Of a stretch of DNA of 64,000 nucleotides, positions 44,915 through 52,739 are shown piece by piece. This DNA comes from [Lactobacillus] rogosae. GTDB taxonomy: Bacteria > Bacillota > Clostridia > Lachnospirales > Lachnospiraceae. The stretch is taken from assembly GCA_900112995.1 (NCBI GenBank), contig FONU01000009.1, positions 62,001 through 126,000 on the forward strand, given 5' to 3'. How positions within the stretch are numbered: the stretch's first letter is position 1; each line of letters begins with the position of its first letter. The notes beneath the pieces were generated by a model. The model was given only the letters and a program-made list of their open reading frames with translations, made no database searches and was not told the DNA's origin. Position numbers and translations under genes: made by a program.

Positions 44915-45122
44915 ATGAAAAACGCGTTTTTAATATAATCTTAACTTACATCAGGAAGTACATAAGATTTCTAGATAACACATATAAGTGTTATTCATTA
45001 CCTGTCATATACAGGAGTTTCCCGTTAATTTAAAGTTTAATTGATTATAGAATATCAGGATTTAGGATTATTATAATCTGATATATTATAATCAATAGAT
45101 ATATTTATAGGAGGATATATAT
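44915..45122 (+). promoter_or_regulatory. about 208-nt structured leader of the Tad-like cluster
   Basis: Contains hairpins ATAACAC-N6-GTGTTAT (44975-44994), CCTGT-N5-ACAGG (45001-45015) and ATATCAGgATT with AATCTGATAT (about 45052-45084), ending in GGAGG (45110-45114). No known riboswitch motif was recognised; 44710-44879 before it is plain AT-rich DNA. Confidence 0.45.
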
Positions 45123-45287
45123 TTGCACGATATAATAGAACATTATGGAAAAGTTGTTGTTGCACTTGCTGGTGTGCTTGCAGCCTTACTTTTAACAGCG
45201 GCGGTTGTGACAATAGTAAGTGGAAAGACAACAGGAGCGATAGAAGATATTGAGTATGAGTCACAGATATATGAAGCTATGAAATAA
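45123..45287 (+). CDS. 54-aa single-helix membrane protein, first of three related peptides
   Basis: TTG start eight bases after GGAGG. Translation begins MHDIIEHYGKVVVALAGVL and has one hydrophobic helix (about residues 10-33), then a charged tail with GAIEDIEYESQIYEAMK. It lies 19 bp before the TadA-like ATPase gene. It shares Ile/Leu at 4-5, Glu at 6 and Gly at 9 with the peptides at 47933 and 48109. An E-x-Y-G before a hydrophobic helix recalls Flp-type pilins, but there is no leader peptide ahead of it. Pilin-like subunit or motor accessory is an inference. Confidence 0.65.
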   Translation: MHDIIEHYGKVVVALAGVLAALLLTAAVVTIVSGKTTGAIEDIEYESQIYEAMK

Positions 45288-45306
45288 TTAAGAAGGTGTG
45301 CAGTAA

Positions 45307-46353
45307 ATGGGGTGGAATATGGATAAAGAAGATTTAAAAGACATTATTGAAAAGAATAAAGATGAATTATTCAGTGAGATAGCACAGGAAATAAATAATG
45401 ATAATGTGACGGATATAGAATGGGATGGTTATAATCTTTGGATAACTGAGCTTGGCATTGGAAGTTATATTTCAGGCAAGGAATTAAGTGACAGATATGT
45501 GGAAAATGTATCAATAAAGCTTGCCAATATAATGGGTGTTTCATTTAACAGAAGCAGACCTATTCTTGAGGCCAATACAGAGAAGCTTAGAATTTCTATA
45601 TGGCACGAATCAAGGTGTCACAAGAAAAGTATGTCTATAAGAAAGATACCAGAATATCTGAGATTTTCGCATAAGGATTTAGTTGAGTCAGATTATGCCC
45701 CGGAAAGCATTATTAATCTTTTGGAGAATAGTGTTACTGCACACCTTAGCATAGTTGTGGGAGGACAGCCACACGCAGGAAAGACAGAGCTTGTAAAGTA
45801 TCTGTCAACGAAAATTCCGCATAATGAGAAGGCAGGAGTATATGAGGATAATCAGGAGATACATTATAGAAAGATTAATCCTAATAAAAAATGTGTTGAA
45901 TTTTTTGTGGATGACAAGGTTACATACCAGGATATCATAAAGGCTGGGTTAAGACATAATATAGATTGGATTTTGCTGTCAGAGTCAAGAGGACCAGAAG
46001 TTGCACATCTGCTTAACAGTTTGTCTACAGGTTCATATTGTATGACAACTATGCATCTGGATGAGGTAAGGGATATGCCTGACAGAATGTACAATATGCT
46101 TGGCAACAGCAGTGTCAATGAAAGATTTATCAATAGTGTATACAAATATATAGATCTTGTTGTGCTTGTGGAATGTGACAAGCACGAGAAAAGGAGGATT
46201 AAGCAGATAGGTTTTCTTTCAAGGTGCAATTCTGTTAATCACTGCTGTGTAATATACGAAGACGGCACATTTACAGACGAAACTGTCCCGGAAGATATTC
46301 TTGATAAATTTAATAGGAGAGGCATAAAGAACATATATGAAAAGATTAATTAG
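45307..46353 (+). CDS. CpaF/TadA-like secretion ATPase
   Basis: A 348-residue type II/IV secretion ATPase. Walker A GGQPHAGKT at 152-160, Walker B-like WILLSESRG at 221-229 with its glutamate, and the His box STGSYCMTTMH at 240-250. An N-terminal domain of about 120 residues precedes the core, including ISIWHESRCHKK and SIRKIPEY, as in CpaF. The Walker A loop differs from the usual GGTGSGKT of CpaF/TadA, so it is a divergent member. It should power assembly of a Tad/Flp-like pilus or secretion apparatus. Start follows AGAAGGTG. Its end overlaps the next gene by 17 bp. Confidence 0.85.
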   Translation: MGWNMDKEDLKDIIEKNKDELFSEIAQEINNDNVTDIEWDGYNLWITELGIGSYISGKELSDRYVENVSIKLANIMGVSFNRSRPILEANTEKLRISIWHESRCHKKSMSIRKIPEYLRFSHKDLVESDYAPESIINLLENSVTAHLSIVVGGQPHAGKTELVKYLSTKIPHNEKAGVYEDNQEIHYRKINPNKKCVEFFVDDKVTYQDIIKAGLRHNIDWILLSESRGPEVAHLLNSLSTGSYCMTTMHLDEVRDMPDRMYNMLGNSSVNERFINSVYKYIDLVVLVECDKHEKRRIKQIGFLSRCNSVNHCCVIYEDGTFTDETVPEDILDKFNRRGIKNIYEKIN

Positions 46354-47806
46354 ATATTTTTCGGGGCGTTCAGTAATTAAAGATATATCAGCATATGGAT
46401 ATGATTTCTCAATGAAGAAATATATTTTAGCAATAACAACAGGACTTCTTGTGATATTCGGAATAAGTATGATATATGGCCTTAAGCCTGTATGTGTAAT
46501 AATTACTGGTCTTGTGTCCATAAGCGTTATTCCGGGAATTATAAGAAAAAGGTACTACAATAATAACAGGCTTAAAAAGTTTATGGACGTTGATATATAT
46601 CTCCATCAGATGGCGTATTCATTTATGAGAAATCCTAAGATATACACAGCTTTAGAAGATACAGGCAAGATAGCAGGCGGCACTCTTGGCAGGGTGATAG
46701 AGCAGGCTATGGACGAGCTTGAATATGGTATGGGAGAAGATGTATATGCTAATGCACTTTATATCATAGAGAAAGAGTATAATTGCAGCCGTATAAGGAC
46801 ACTTCATAAGTTTATTATTGGAATTGAAAAGAGAGGTGGAAGGTATAAGAATGCACTTAGAGTGCTTCTTGATGACTCTGACAGGTGGATTAAAGGAATA
46901 TACAGGCAGGAGCTTGAAATCAAGAATGTAAAAAGGGATACAACCATAGGAGTTATTATAAGCATAGTGCTTTCAGGTCTTACAATATTTATGAGTGCCA
47001 TGCTTAACCGATATAAAAGCGGACAGGGAAACATAGTTGATGACTGGCTGTATCAGGGGACAGCAGTGATATTCCTTGTGTTATGTATATTATTCTATGC
47101 TTTCACGAATAAACATTACGGATATGAAATTCTTAATGATAAAGATATTGATACTAACAGCAGGAAATATTATAAGCTTGTGTTTAAAACCAATGTATGG
47201 AATATAATTGAGAAGATAATTCCAGTTATAACAGTGCTTGGAATATTGGCAGGCCTGGCGTTTATTAATGGTTTTTATTTTATATTTGTATATCTTGTTA
47301 TGGCAATGGCTGTAATGGTTATTTATCCGTTGATTAATAAAAAGTCTGCAATGAAAAAGCTTACTAACAATTTAAGACAGGCATTTTCTGACTGGTTAAG
47401 AAATGTTGCACTTAATCTTGAGAATATGCCATTGATTGCGGCAATTGAAGATACTTACGATGAAAGTCCGTATATAATTAAGAATTCACTTGATACTTTT
47501 ATAAGGGACATAGAGGCAGACCCATCAGATATTAAGCCATATTATGAATTTCTGTCGGAGTATGGACAGACAGATATAATGTCGACAGTAAGAACATTAT
47601 ATTCAGTATCGGAATTGCCAGACAATCAGGTAGATGAAACTATTAATTCTTTAATACAGAGAAATAACGAGCTTATAAACAAGCAGTCAGAGATTGCTTA
47701 TAAGGACAGGATAAGTTTGTTTAAATTTATGGAATACATACCTGTATTTCTTATGGCATTGAAAATGTCTGTTGATATGATGCTTGTTATAACACTGTAT
47801 TTGTAA
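46337..47806 (+). CDS. TadB/TadC-like platform protein, apparently two T2SSF units in one chain
   Basis: A 489-residue membrane protein. Hydrophobic segments near 29-70 (two), 200-223, 240-262, 290-335 (two) and 470-488 surround two cytoplasmic helical parts: about 75-198 (DIYLHQMAYSFMRNPKIYTALED) and 345-465 (LRQAFSDWLRNVALNLENMP). The repeated layout suggests a fusion of TadB and TadC, the type II secretion F-domain platform proteins that normally are separate. It would be the inner-membrane partner of the ATPase just upstream, with which it overlaps by 17 bp. Remote homology only; no single motif is decisive. Confidence 0.72.
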   Translation: MKRLIRYFSGRSVIKDISAYGYDFSMKKYILAITTGLLVIFGISMIYGLKPVCVIITGLVSISVIPGIIRKRYYNNNRLKKFMDVDIYLHQMAYSFMRNPKIYTALEDTGKIAGGTLGRVIEQAMDELEYGMGEDVYANALYIIEKEYNCSRIRTLHKFIIGIEKRGGRYKNALRVLLDDSDRWIKGIYRQELEIKNVKRDTTIGVIISIVLSGLTIFMSAMLNRYKSGQGNIVDDWLYQGTAVIFLVLCILFYAFTNKHYGYEILNDKDIDTNSRKYYKLVFKTNVWNIIEKIIPVITVLGILAGLAFINGFYFIFVYLVMAMAVMVIYPLINKKSAMKKLTNNLRQAFSDWLRNVALNLENMPLIAAIEDTYDESPYIIKNSLDTFIRDIEADPSDIKPYYEFLSEYGQTDIMSTVRTLYSVSELPDNQVDETINSLIQRNNELINKQSEIAYKDRISLFKFMEYIPVFLMALKMSVDMMLVITLYL

Positions 47807-47932
47807 TGTGTAATATTAATATTGTTAAAGATTGTGTCTGTCTATACGTTAATAAGGTGGAAGAGAATATCATTAGTGACGAGTAGGTAAAGATTTGCTG
47901 CTGGTAATATTAAAGGTGGAGAAAGGCTTGGC

Positions 47933-48040
47933 ATGGACTTTATATTAGAAAAATTAGGTGAGACGTGCATTGCTATAGTATTTATATTATCAATGATAAA
48001 TATGTACGCAATGCTTGCTGATAAAATGCTTGGTGGTTGA
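47933..48040 (+). CDS. 35-aa single-helix membrane peptide
   Basis: ATG 47933, 35 codons: begins MDFILEKLGETCIAIVFIL and ends MLGG. One hydrophobic helix at about 11-28. Upstream GGTGGAG and GAAAGG give a plausible but long spacing. Shares E6 and G9 with the two related peptides in this cluster. The 126 bp between the platform gene and this one show no other frame of note. Real expression is uncertain because of its size, but its conserved start pattern and position support it. Confidence 0.5.
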   Translation: MDFILEKLGETCIAIVFILSMINMYAMLADKMLGG

Positions 48041-48108
48041 TATAGATATTTAATATAAATCAATAGTTTAATTGAAATACAATCTAAGAAATGAAAGGGG
48101 ATAGTATA

Positions 48109-48249
48109 ATGGAATATTTATTGGAAGAATATGGTGATGTGATTATATGTATTACAGGACTTGCAATAGCATTTACATTCTTAGGGATATGTATGAACAA
48201 ATGCGCTGTATTAGAGGGTACACAGCTTGCAAAGCTGTTCTACAGGTAG
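48109..48249 (+). CDS. 46-aa single-helix membrane protein
   Basis: ATG 48109 lies eight bases after AAGGGG. Begins MEYLLEEYGDVIICITGLA, with one hydrophobic helix at about 10-29 and a short basic tail ending LAKLFYR. It matches the N-terminal pattern of the 45123 and 47933 peptides (I/L at 4-5, E6, G9). Its stop is seven bases before the next gene, so they are surely co-transcribed. Candidate minor pilin or membrane-anchored subunit of the Tad-like machine. Confidence 0.65.
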   Translation: MEYLLEEYGDVIICITGLAIAFTFLGICMNKCAVLEGTQLAKLFYR

Positions 48250-48256
48250 GTGCATA

Positions 48257-48622
48257 ATGAAGATAATAGTAGAAGCTTCGGCATATCTTGTAATACTTTC
48301 TTTTATATGTCTGATATCGCTCGATTTTATTGCTGTTAATAAAAGTGTAAGCAAAGGCAGTGAGTTACAGCAGTATATAAAAGATGTAATCCAGATAAAT
48401 GGCATAAGTTATGAACACAGGGATATTGATTATGATACTAATAAAAAGGTATGTGAGATAGCTGCACAATATGGGGCAGATGTAAGTTATGAATATTTCG
48501 ATGCAGCCGCAGATTATGATTATTACCGCCTGAATATTAAATATCCTGTAAAGTCGAGATTGTTCGGACTTAATAAGCTGTGTGATTATAAGGCACTTGT
48601 AAGGGTTGAGATGGCGGTGTAG
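48257..48622 (+). CDS. exported N-anchored protein of the Tad-like cluster
   Basis: A 121-residue protein: basic-hydrophobic N terminus (MKIIVEASAYLVILSFICLI), one membrane helix, then about 95 polar residues outside. The layout is that of pseudopilins and TadE-like proteins in Firmicute Tad loci, where a helix followed by a small beta-rich domain is usual (EHRDIDYDTNKKVCEIAAQYG). No family was recognised with confidence. ATG 48257 is chosen for the AGGTAGGTG site directly upstream. Confidence 0.7.
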   Translation: MKIIVEASAYLVILSFICLISLDFIAVNKSVSKGSELQQYIKDVIQINGISYEHRDIDYDTNKKVCEIAAQYGADVSYEYFDAAADYDYYRLNIKYPVKSRLFGLNKLCDYKALVRVEMAV

Positions 48623-48644
48623 TACGTCCCAGCACAATAAGGAT

Positions 48645-48731
48645 AAATCTGGATTTGCTCTACGAAATAAAGATGATGGGGATTGAATAAATACAAATAT
48701 GGATTTGCCACGTTAAATTGAGATGTCGGCG
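48645..48731 (+). repeat. imperfect 37-bp direct repeat
   Basis: AAATCTGGATTTGC... (48645-48681) and AAATATGGATTTGC... (48695-48731) align over 37 bases with about ten differences, 50 bp apart, in the gap between the two exported-protein genes. Confidence 0.6.
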
Positions 48732-48756
48732 CAATGTAATATAGATAAGGAGTGAT

Positions 48757-49149
48757 ATGAGATTAATAATAAGTAGTTCTGGAATGATGGTTATTATTAT
48801 TCTGATTGTGATTATACATAATTCGATTATCAGTGATAATTACTGTAATATGGAGATGAACAGCAGTATTAATGGGGCATTTGATTATGCTTTGGATAAA
48901 GTGTCAGATGGTTACATAACGGGTGAATATGATGATATTCCAGATGATGTATTTACAACACAGCTTATGAGAAGTTTCTGTAAGTCATTTAATGAGGCTG
49001 TCAGTTCAGATGCAGAGTATACAGTTACGCTGTTATATGCGGACAGGACGGCAATGCTGTATGACATAGCAATTGAAGCAGAATACAGTTATGGATATAA
49101 GGGAAGAAAGAATAAATGTATATGCCAGAGGGCTGTAAAGTTAAATTGA
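48757..49149 (+). CDS. exported N-anchored protein, last gene of the Tad-like cluster
   Basis: A 130-residue protein: one N-terminal helix (about 8-25, MVIIILIVIIHNSII), then an extracytoplasmic domain with four cysteines overall (C30, C74 region and two near the end, NKCICQRAV). Similar in layout to the preceding gene and to TadE/TadG-type proteins. No family recognised. AAGGAGTGAT site before the ATG. Confidence 0.68.
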   Translation: MRLIISSSGMMVIIILIVIIHNSIISDNYCNMEMNSSINGAFDYALDKVSDGYITGEYDDIPDDVFTTQLMRSFCKSFNEAVSSDAEYTVTLLYADRTAMLYDIAIEAEYSYGYKGRKNKCICQRAVKLN

Positions 49150-49254
49150 CAATATATATATATTCATTTATAATTCCACAATATGATTTCAATTGATTAA
49201 TATATTAGGTCAATTGTGGAAAGGAGAGACCACATTAAAAGTGGCTGTTATATA

Positions 49255-49833
49255 ATGGAAATTCAGATATTACATTGGTTTGAAACATTACATAACCCAA
49301 TAACTAATCCAATATTTTATGTGATTACTACATTGGGGAATGCAGGCTGGTTCTGGATAGTATTAGCTGTGCTTATGCTTACAGTTCTTCCTAAGAAATA
49401 TAAAAAAGCAGGGCTTACAATGGCAATAGCACTTATATTGTCGCTTATATTCTGTAATGGAATAATGAAGCATCTATGGGCAAGACCAAGAGCATTCTGG
49501 GTAGTTGGACAGAATTTTGTTGTTGGCAATGAATTCGAGAATTTATATGGAATATTTAATTCTATTCACGATTATTCGTTCCCATCAGGACATTCGTCAG
49601 CTTCGTTTGCTGCGGCAGTGTCAATATTTATGTGGAGAAAGAAGGAAGGAAGTGCGGCACTGGTACTTGCGGCACTTATAGCATTTTCTAGACTGTACTT
49701 TACAGTACATTATCCAACAGATGTGCTTGTCGGTACAATCACAGGTGCATTATATGGTGTAGCGGCTTATTTTATTGTTAAGGCACTTATGAATAAAGTC
49801 CCAAAGCTTAATGCTATATTTAATAAGCAGTAA
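49255..49833 (+). CDS. PAP2-family membrane phosphatase
   Basis: A 192-residue six-helix phosphatase. Motifs in order: KHLWARPRAF (K-x6-RP-like), SFPSGHSSAS and SRLYFTVHYPTDV (SR-x5-H). It dephosphorylates lipid pyrophosphates or phosphatidate at the outer face of the membrane; undecaprenyl-pyrophosphate is a likely substrate. ATG 49255 starts the family domain, but it lacks a site; AAGGAG lies 29 bases upstream and a small CCAC-GTGG hairpin sits between. GTG 49216 is the alternative and adds 13 residues. A long hairpin terminator follows. Confidence 0.85.
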   Translation: MEIQILHWFETLHNPITNPIFYVITTLGNAGWFWIVLAVLMLTVLPKKYKKAGLTMAIALILSLIFCNGIMKHLWARPRAFWVVGQNFVVGNEFENLYGIFNSIHDYSFPSGHSSASFAAAVSIFMWRKKEGSAALVLAALIAFSRLYFTVHYPTDVLVGTITGALYGVAAYFIVKALMNKVPKLNAIFNKQ

Positions 49834-49879
49834 TAATGAAATAGTAATGATAATATAAATTGTAATTATGTTAAAAATA

Positions 49880-49964
49880 AAGGCTGTCCGATTATGATAT
49901 GGCTAATCTTTACAGAACATTTTGTGTCAGGTAAAGAGGCATATCAATATTGGACAGCCTTTTG
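49880..49964 (+). terminator. long branched hairpin terminator
   Basis: AAGGCTGTCC (49880-49889) pairs with 49952-49961, enclosing GATATG/CATATC and CTTTAC/GTAAAG helices, and is followed by a short T tract. Confidence 0.75.
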
Positions 49965-50006
49965 TGATAGTGCTTGTATTTTTTATGTATTTTTGTGAAA
50001 GCTATA

Positions 50007-50087
50007 TTGACATTTGATTAAGATGTGCTAATATAAAATCACTTTTGTAAAATATATTTATAAAAGATATTTACAGAAGTGATTTTA
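50007..50087 (+). promoter_or_regulatory. phosphoketolase promoter with a 21-bp inverted repeat at the start site
   Basis: TTGACA (50007-50012), 16-bp spacer, TAATAT (50029-50034). From 50034 the inverted repeat TAAAATCACTT...AAGTGATTTTA (arms 50034-50055 and 50067-50087) spans the expected start. It can act as an operator or as a 5' mRNA hairpin. Confidence 0.55.
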
Positions 50088-50142
50088 AAATAGATAACAA
50101 TTATTAAGTGGCAATATCATTGTCATAGAAATGAGGTTAAGG

Positions 50143-52530
50143 ATGAACGAAGAAATGTGTGTTGAAAAGATGCCAATTACAGATGAATATCTTGAAAAGA
50201 TGGACGCATATTGGAGAGCTGCCAATTACTTAGCAGCTGCCCAGCTTTATCTTTTAGATAATCCTCTCTTAAGAGAGCCTTTAAAGAAGGAACATATTAA
50301 GAAGAAAATCGTAGGTCACTGGGGTACAGTTCCGGGTCAGAATTTCGTTTACTGTCATATGAACAGAGCTATTAAGAAGTATGATCTTGATATGGTGCTT
50401 ATATCTGGTCCTGGTCACGGCGGCAATTTCTTTGTAGCTAACTCATACCTTGAGGGAACATACAGCGAAGTATATCCGAATGTAAGTCAGGATATGAACG
50501 GATTAAAGAAGCTTTGCAAACAGTTCTCGTTCCCAGGAGGAATATCAAGCCACGTTGCACCTGAGACACCAGGTTCAATTAATGAGGGTGGTGAGCTTGG
50601 TTATTCGATAGCACATGCATTTGGTTCGGTATTTGACAATCCGGATCTTATAACAACTTGTATTGTTGGTGATGGTGAAGCTGAGACAGGACCACTTGCT
50701 ACAGCATGGCATTCTAATAAGTTCCTCAATCCTGTGACAGACGGAGCAGTGCTTCCAATATTACACCTTAATGGATATAAGATAAGCAACCCTACAATAT
50801 TCTCACGTATATCACACGATGAGATAGAAAGTTTCTTCCACGGATGTGGCTGGAAACCATATTTTGTTGAGGGCAATGATCCAATGACAATGCATAGAAA
50901 GATGGCAGAGACATTAGATACTGTTATTGAGGAGATTAAGGAAATACAGAGAGAAGCAAGAGAAGAAGGTAAGACAGAAAGACCATTCTGGCCTATGATT
51001 GTACTTAGAACACCAAAGGGCTGGACAGGACCAAAGGTTGTTGATGGCAAGGAAATTGAGGGAACTTTCAGGGCACATCAGGTTCCAATTATGATGGATA
51101 GACCAGAACATTTACAGCAGCTTAATGATTGGCTTGAAAGCTATAAGCCAGAAGAATTGTTTGATGAAAATGGCAGATTAATTCCAGAGTTAAGAGCACT
51201 TGCACCAAAAGGAGATCACAGAATAAGTGCCAATCCTCACGCTAATGGTGGTAAGCTTTTAAGAGATTTAAGACTTCCAGATTTCAGGGATTACGGCGTT
51301 GACGTACCTTTCCCAGGAGCAAAAGATGGTCAGGATATGATTGAACTTGGAGGTTTTGTAAGAGATATATTTAAGTTAAATGAAGAAACTAAGAACTTCC
51401 GTATCTTTGGACCAGATGAAACAATGTCTAACAGATTAGGCAAAGTATTTGAGGAGACTAACAGGGATTGGAATAATGTTCTTAAGGATAATGATGAATT
51501 CCTTGCCAAGGACGGACGTGTAATGGATTCAATGCTTTCAGAGCATATGTGTGAAGGCTGGTTAGAAGGATATCTTCTTACAGGACGTCATGGCTTCTTT
51601 GCAAGCTATGAAGCATTTATCAGAATAGTAGACTCTATGGCGGCACAGCACGCTAAATGGTTAAAGGTATGTTCACAGCTTCCTTGGAGACAGTCAATTG
51701 CTTCACTTAACCTTATTCTTTCATCAAATGTATGGCAGCAGGATCATAACGGATTTACACATCAGGATCCAGGCTTCCTTGACCATATAGCTAATAAGAA
51801 GGCGGATGTGGTAAGAATGTATCTTCCACCAGATACTAACTGCTTGCTTTCTTGCTTTGACCATTGCATAAGAAGCCGTGATTATGTCAATGTGCTTGTT
51901 ACATCTAAGCACCCAAGACCACAGTGGCTTACTATGGAACAGGCTGTTAAGCACTGTACACAGGGTGTTGGCATATGGGAATGGGCAAGTAATGACCAGG
52001 GAGAAGAACCAGATGTAGTAATTGCTGGCTGTGGTGAGACACCTACACTTGAAGCACTTGCGGCTGTTACAATATTAAGAGATAATATGCCTGATTTAAA
52101 GATTAGATTTATAAATGTAGTCGATTTATTCAAGTTACAGTCTAATACACAGCACCCTCACGGTCTGTCAGATACAGATTATGACGCTTTATTTACAAAG
52201 GATAAGCCGATTATATTTGCATTCCACGGCTATCCAACACTTATACACGAGCTTACATATTACAGACATAACAGAAATCTTCAGGTATTCGGTTATCAGG
52301 AGGAGGGTACGATTACAACTCCATTTGATATGAGAGTGCAGAACGAGATTGACCGTTATCATCTTGTACAAGCTGTTATCAATGCACTTCCACAGCTTGG
52401 CAACAAGGGTTCATATCTTCTCCAGAAGATGAGAGATACTTTAGTTGCGCATAAGCAGTATATAAGTGAGTATGGTATGGATCTTCCAGAGGTACAGGAA
52501 TGGAAGTGGCATACACCAGATAATAAATAA
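50143..52530 (+). CDS. xfp: xylulose-5-phosphate/fructose-6-phosphate phosphoketolase
   Basis: A 795-residue thiamine-diphosphate enzyme of normal length: [21 protein letters not shown] near 40, [26 protein letters not shown] near 180 and C-terminal [16 protein letters not shown]. It splits xylulose-5-phosphate (and often fructose-6-phosphate) with phosphate into acetyl-phosphate and a C3 or C4 sugar phosphate. ATG 50143 is six bases after GAGG; the earlier ATG at 50131 lies inside that site. The isomerase and xylulokinase genes downstream supply its substrate. Confidence 0.96.
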   Translation: MNEEMCVEKMPITDEYLEKMDAYWRAANYLAAAQLYLLDNPLLREPLKKEHIKKKIVGHWGTVPGQNFVYCHMNRAIKKYDLDMVLISGPGHGGNFFVANSYLEGTYSEVYPNVSQDMNGLKKLCKQFSFPGGISSHVAPETPGSINEGGELGYSIAHAFGSVFDNPDLITTCIVGDGEAETGPLATAWHSNKFLNPVTDGAVLPILHLNGYKISNPTIFSRISHDEIESFFHGCGWKPYFVEGNDPMTMHRKMAETLDTVIEEIKEIQREAREEGKTERPFWPMIVLRTPKGWTGPKVVDGKEIEGTFRAHQVPIMMDRPEHLQQLNDWLESYKPEELFDENGRLIPELRALAPKGDHRISANPHANGGKLLRDLRLPDFRDYGVDVPFPGAKDGQDMIELGGFVRDIFKLNEETKNFRIFGPDETMSNRLGKVFEETNRDWNNVLKDNDEFLAKDGRVMDSMLSEHMCEGWLEGYLLTGRHGFFASYEAFIRIVDSMAAQHAKWLKVCSQLPWRQSIASLNLILSSNVWQQDHNGFTHQDPGFLDHIANKKADVVRMYLPPDTNCLLSCFDHCIRSRDYVNVLVTSKHPRPQWLTMEQAVKHCTQGVGIWEWASNDQGEEPDVVIAGCGETPTLEALAAVTILRDNMPDLKIRFINVVDLFKLQSNTQHPHGLSDTDYDALFTKDKPIIFAFHGYPTLIHELTYYRHNRNLQVFGYQEEGTITTPFDMRVQNEIDRYHLVQAVINALPQLGNKGSYLLQKMRDTLVAHKQYISEYGMDLPEVQEWKWHTPDNK

Positions 52531-52739
52531 TTGTTATAAAACTAGTTAGTGAATAATTGAGTGATTTATATAAAATATTTTTATAAAAGCTGCTTAATGT
52601 ATTGCAAAATATACAAAAAAATAATATTATATAAGTAACTTTTTGAAATGTATTTATTAAAAGTAAGGGGATACGTCATATAGCAGGATGTGTCCCCATA
52701 CTTGTAGTAACGGGTGTTACAGAAATGGAGGATTTTACA
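52531..52739 (+). promoter_or_regulatory. xfp-isomerase intergenic region with hairpins
   Basis: GGGGATAC (about 52668-52675) with GTGTCCCC (52690-52697) forms a stem, and GTAAC-GG-GTGTTAC-type pairing follows at about 52707-52720, just before GGAGG (52727-52731). A ROK repressor operator here is possible but not shown. Confidence 0.4.

Noticed and set aside
44915-45122. cyclic-di-GMP riboswitch before the Tad-like genes
   Set aside because: The GEMM core motifs are absent, though hairpins exist.
50131-50142. longer phosphoketolase start at ATG 50131
   Set aside because: This ATG is part of the ribosome binding site GAAATGAGG for the start at 50143; the same holds for 52725 and 54262.
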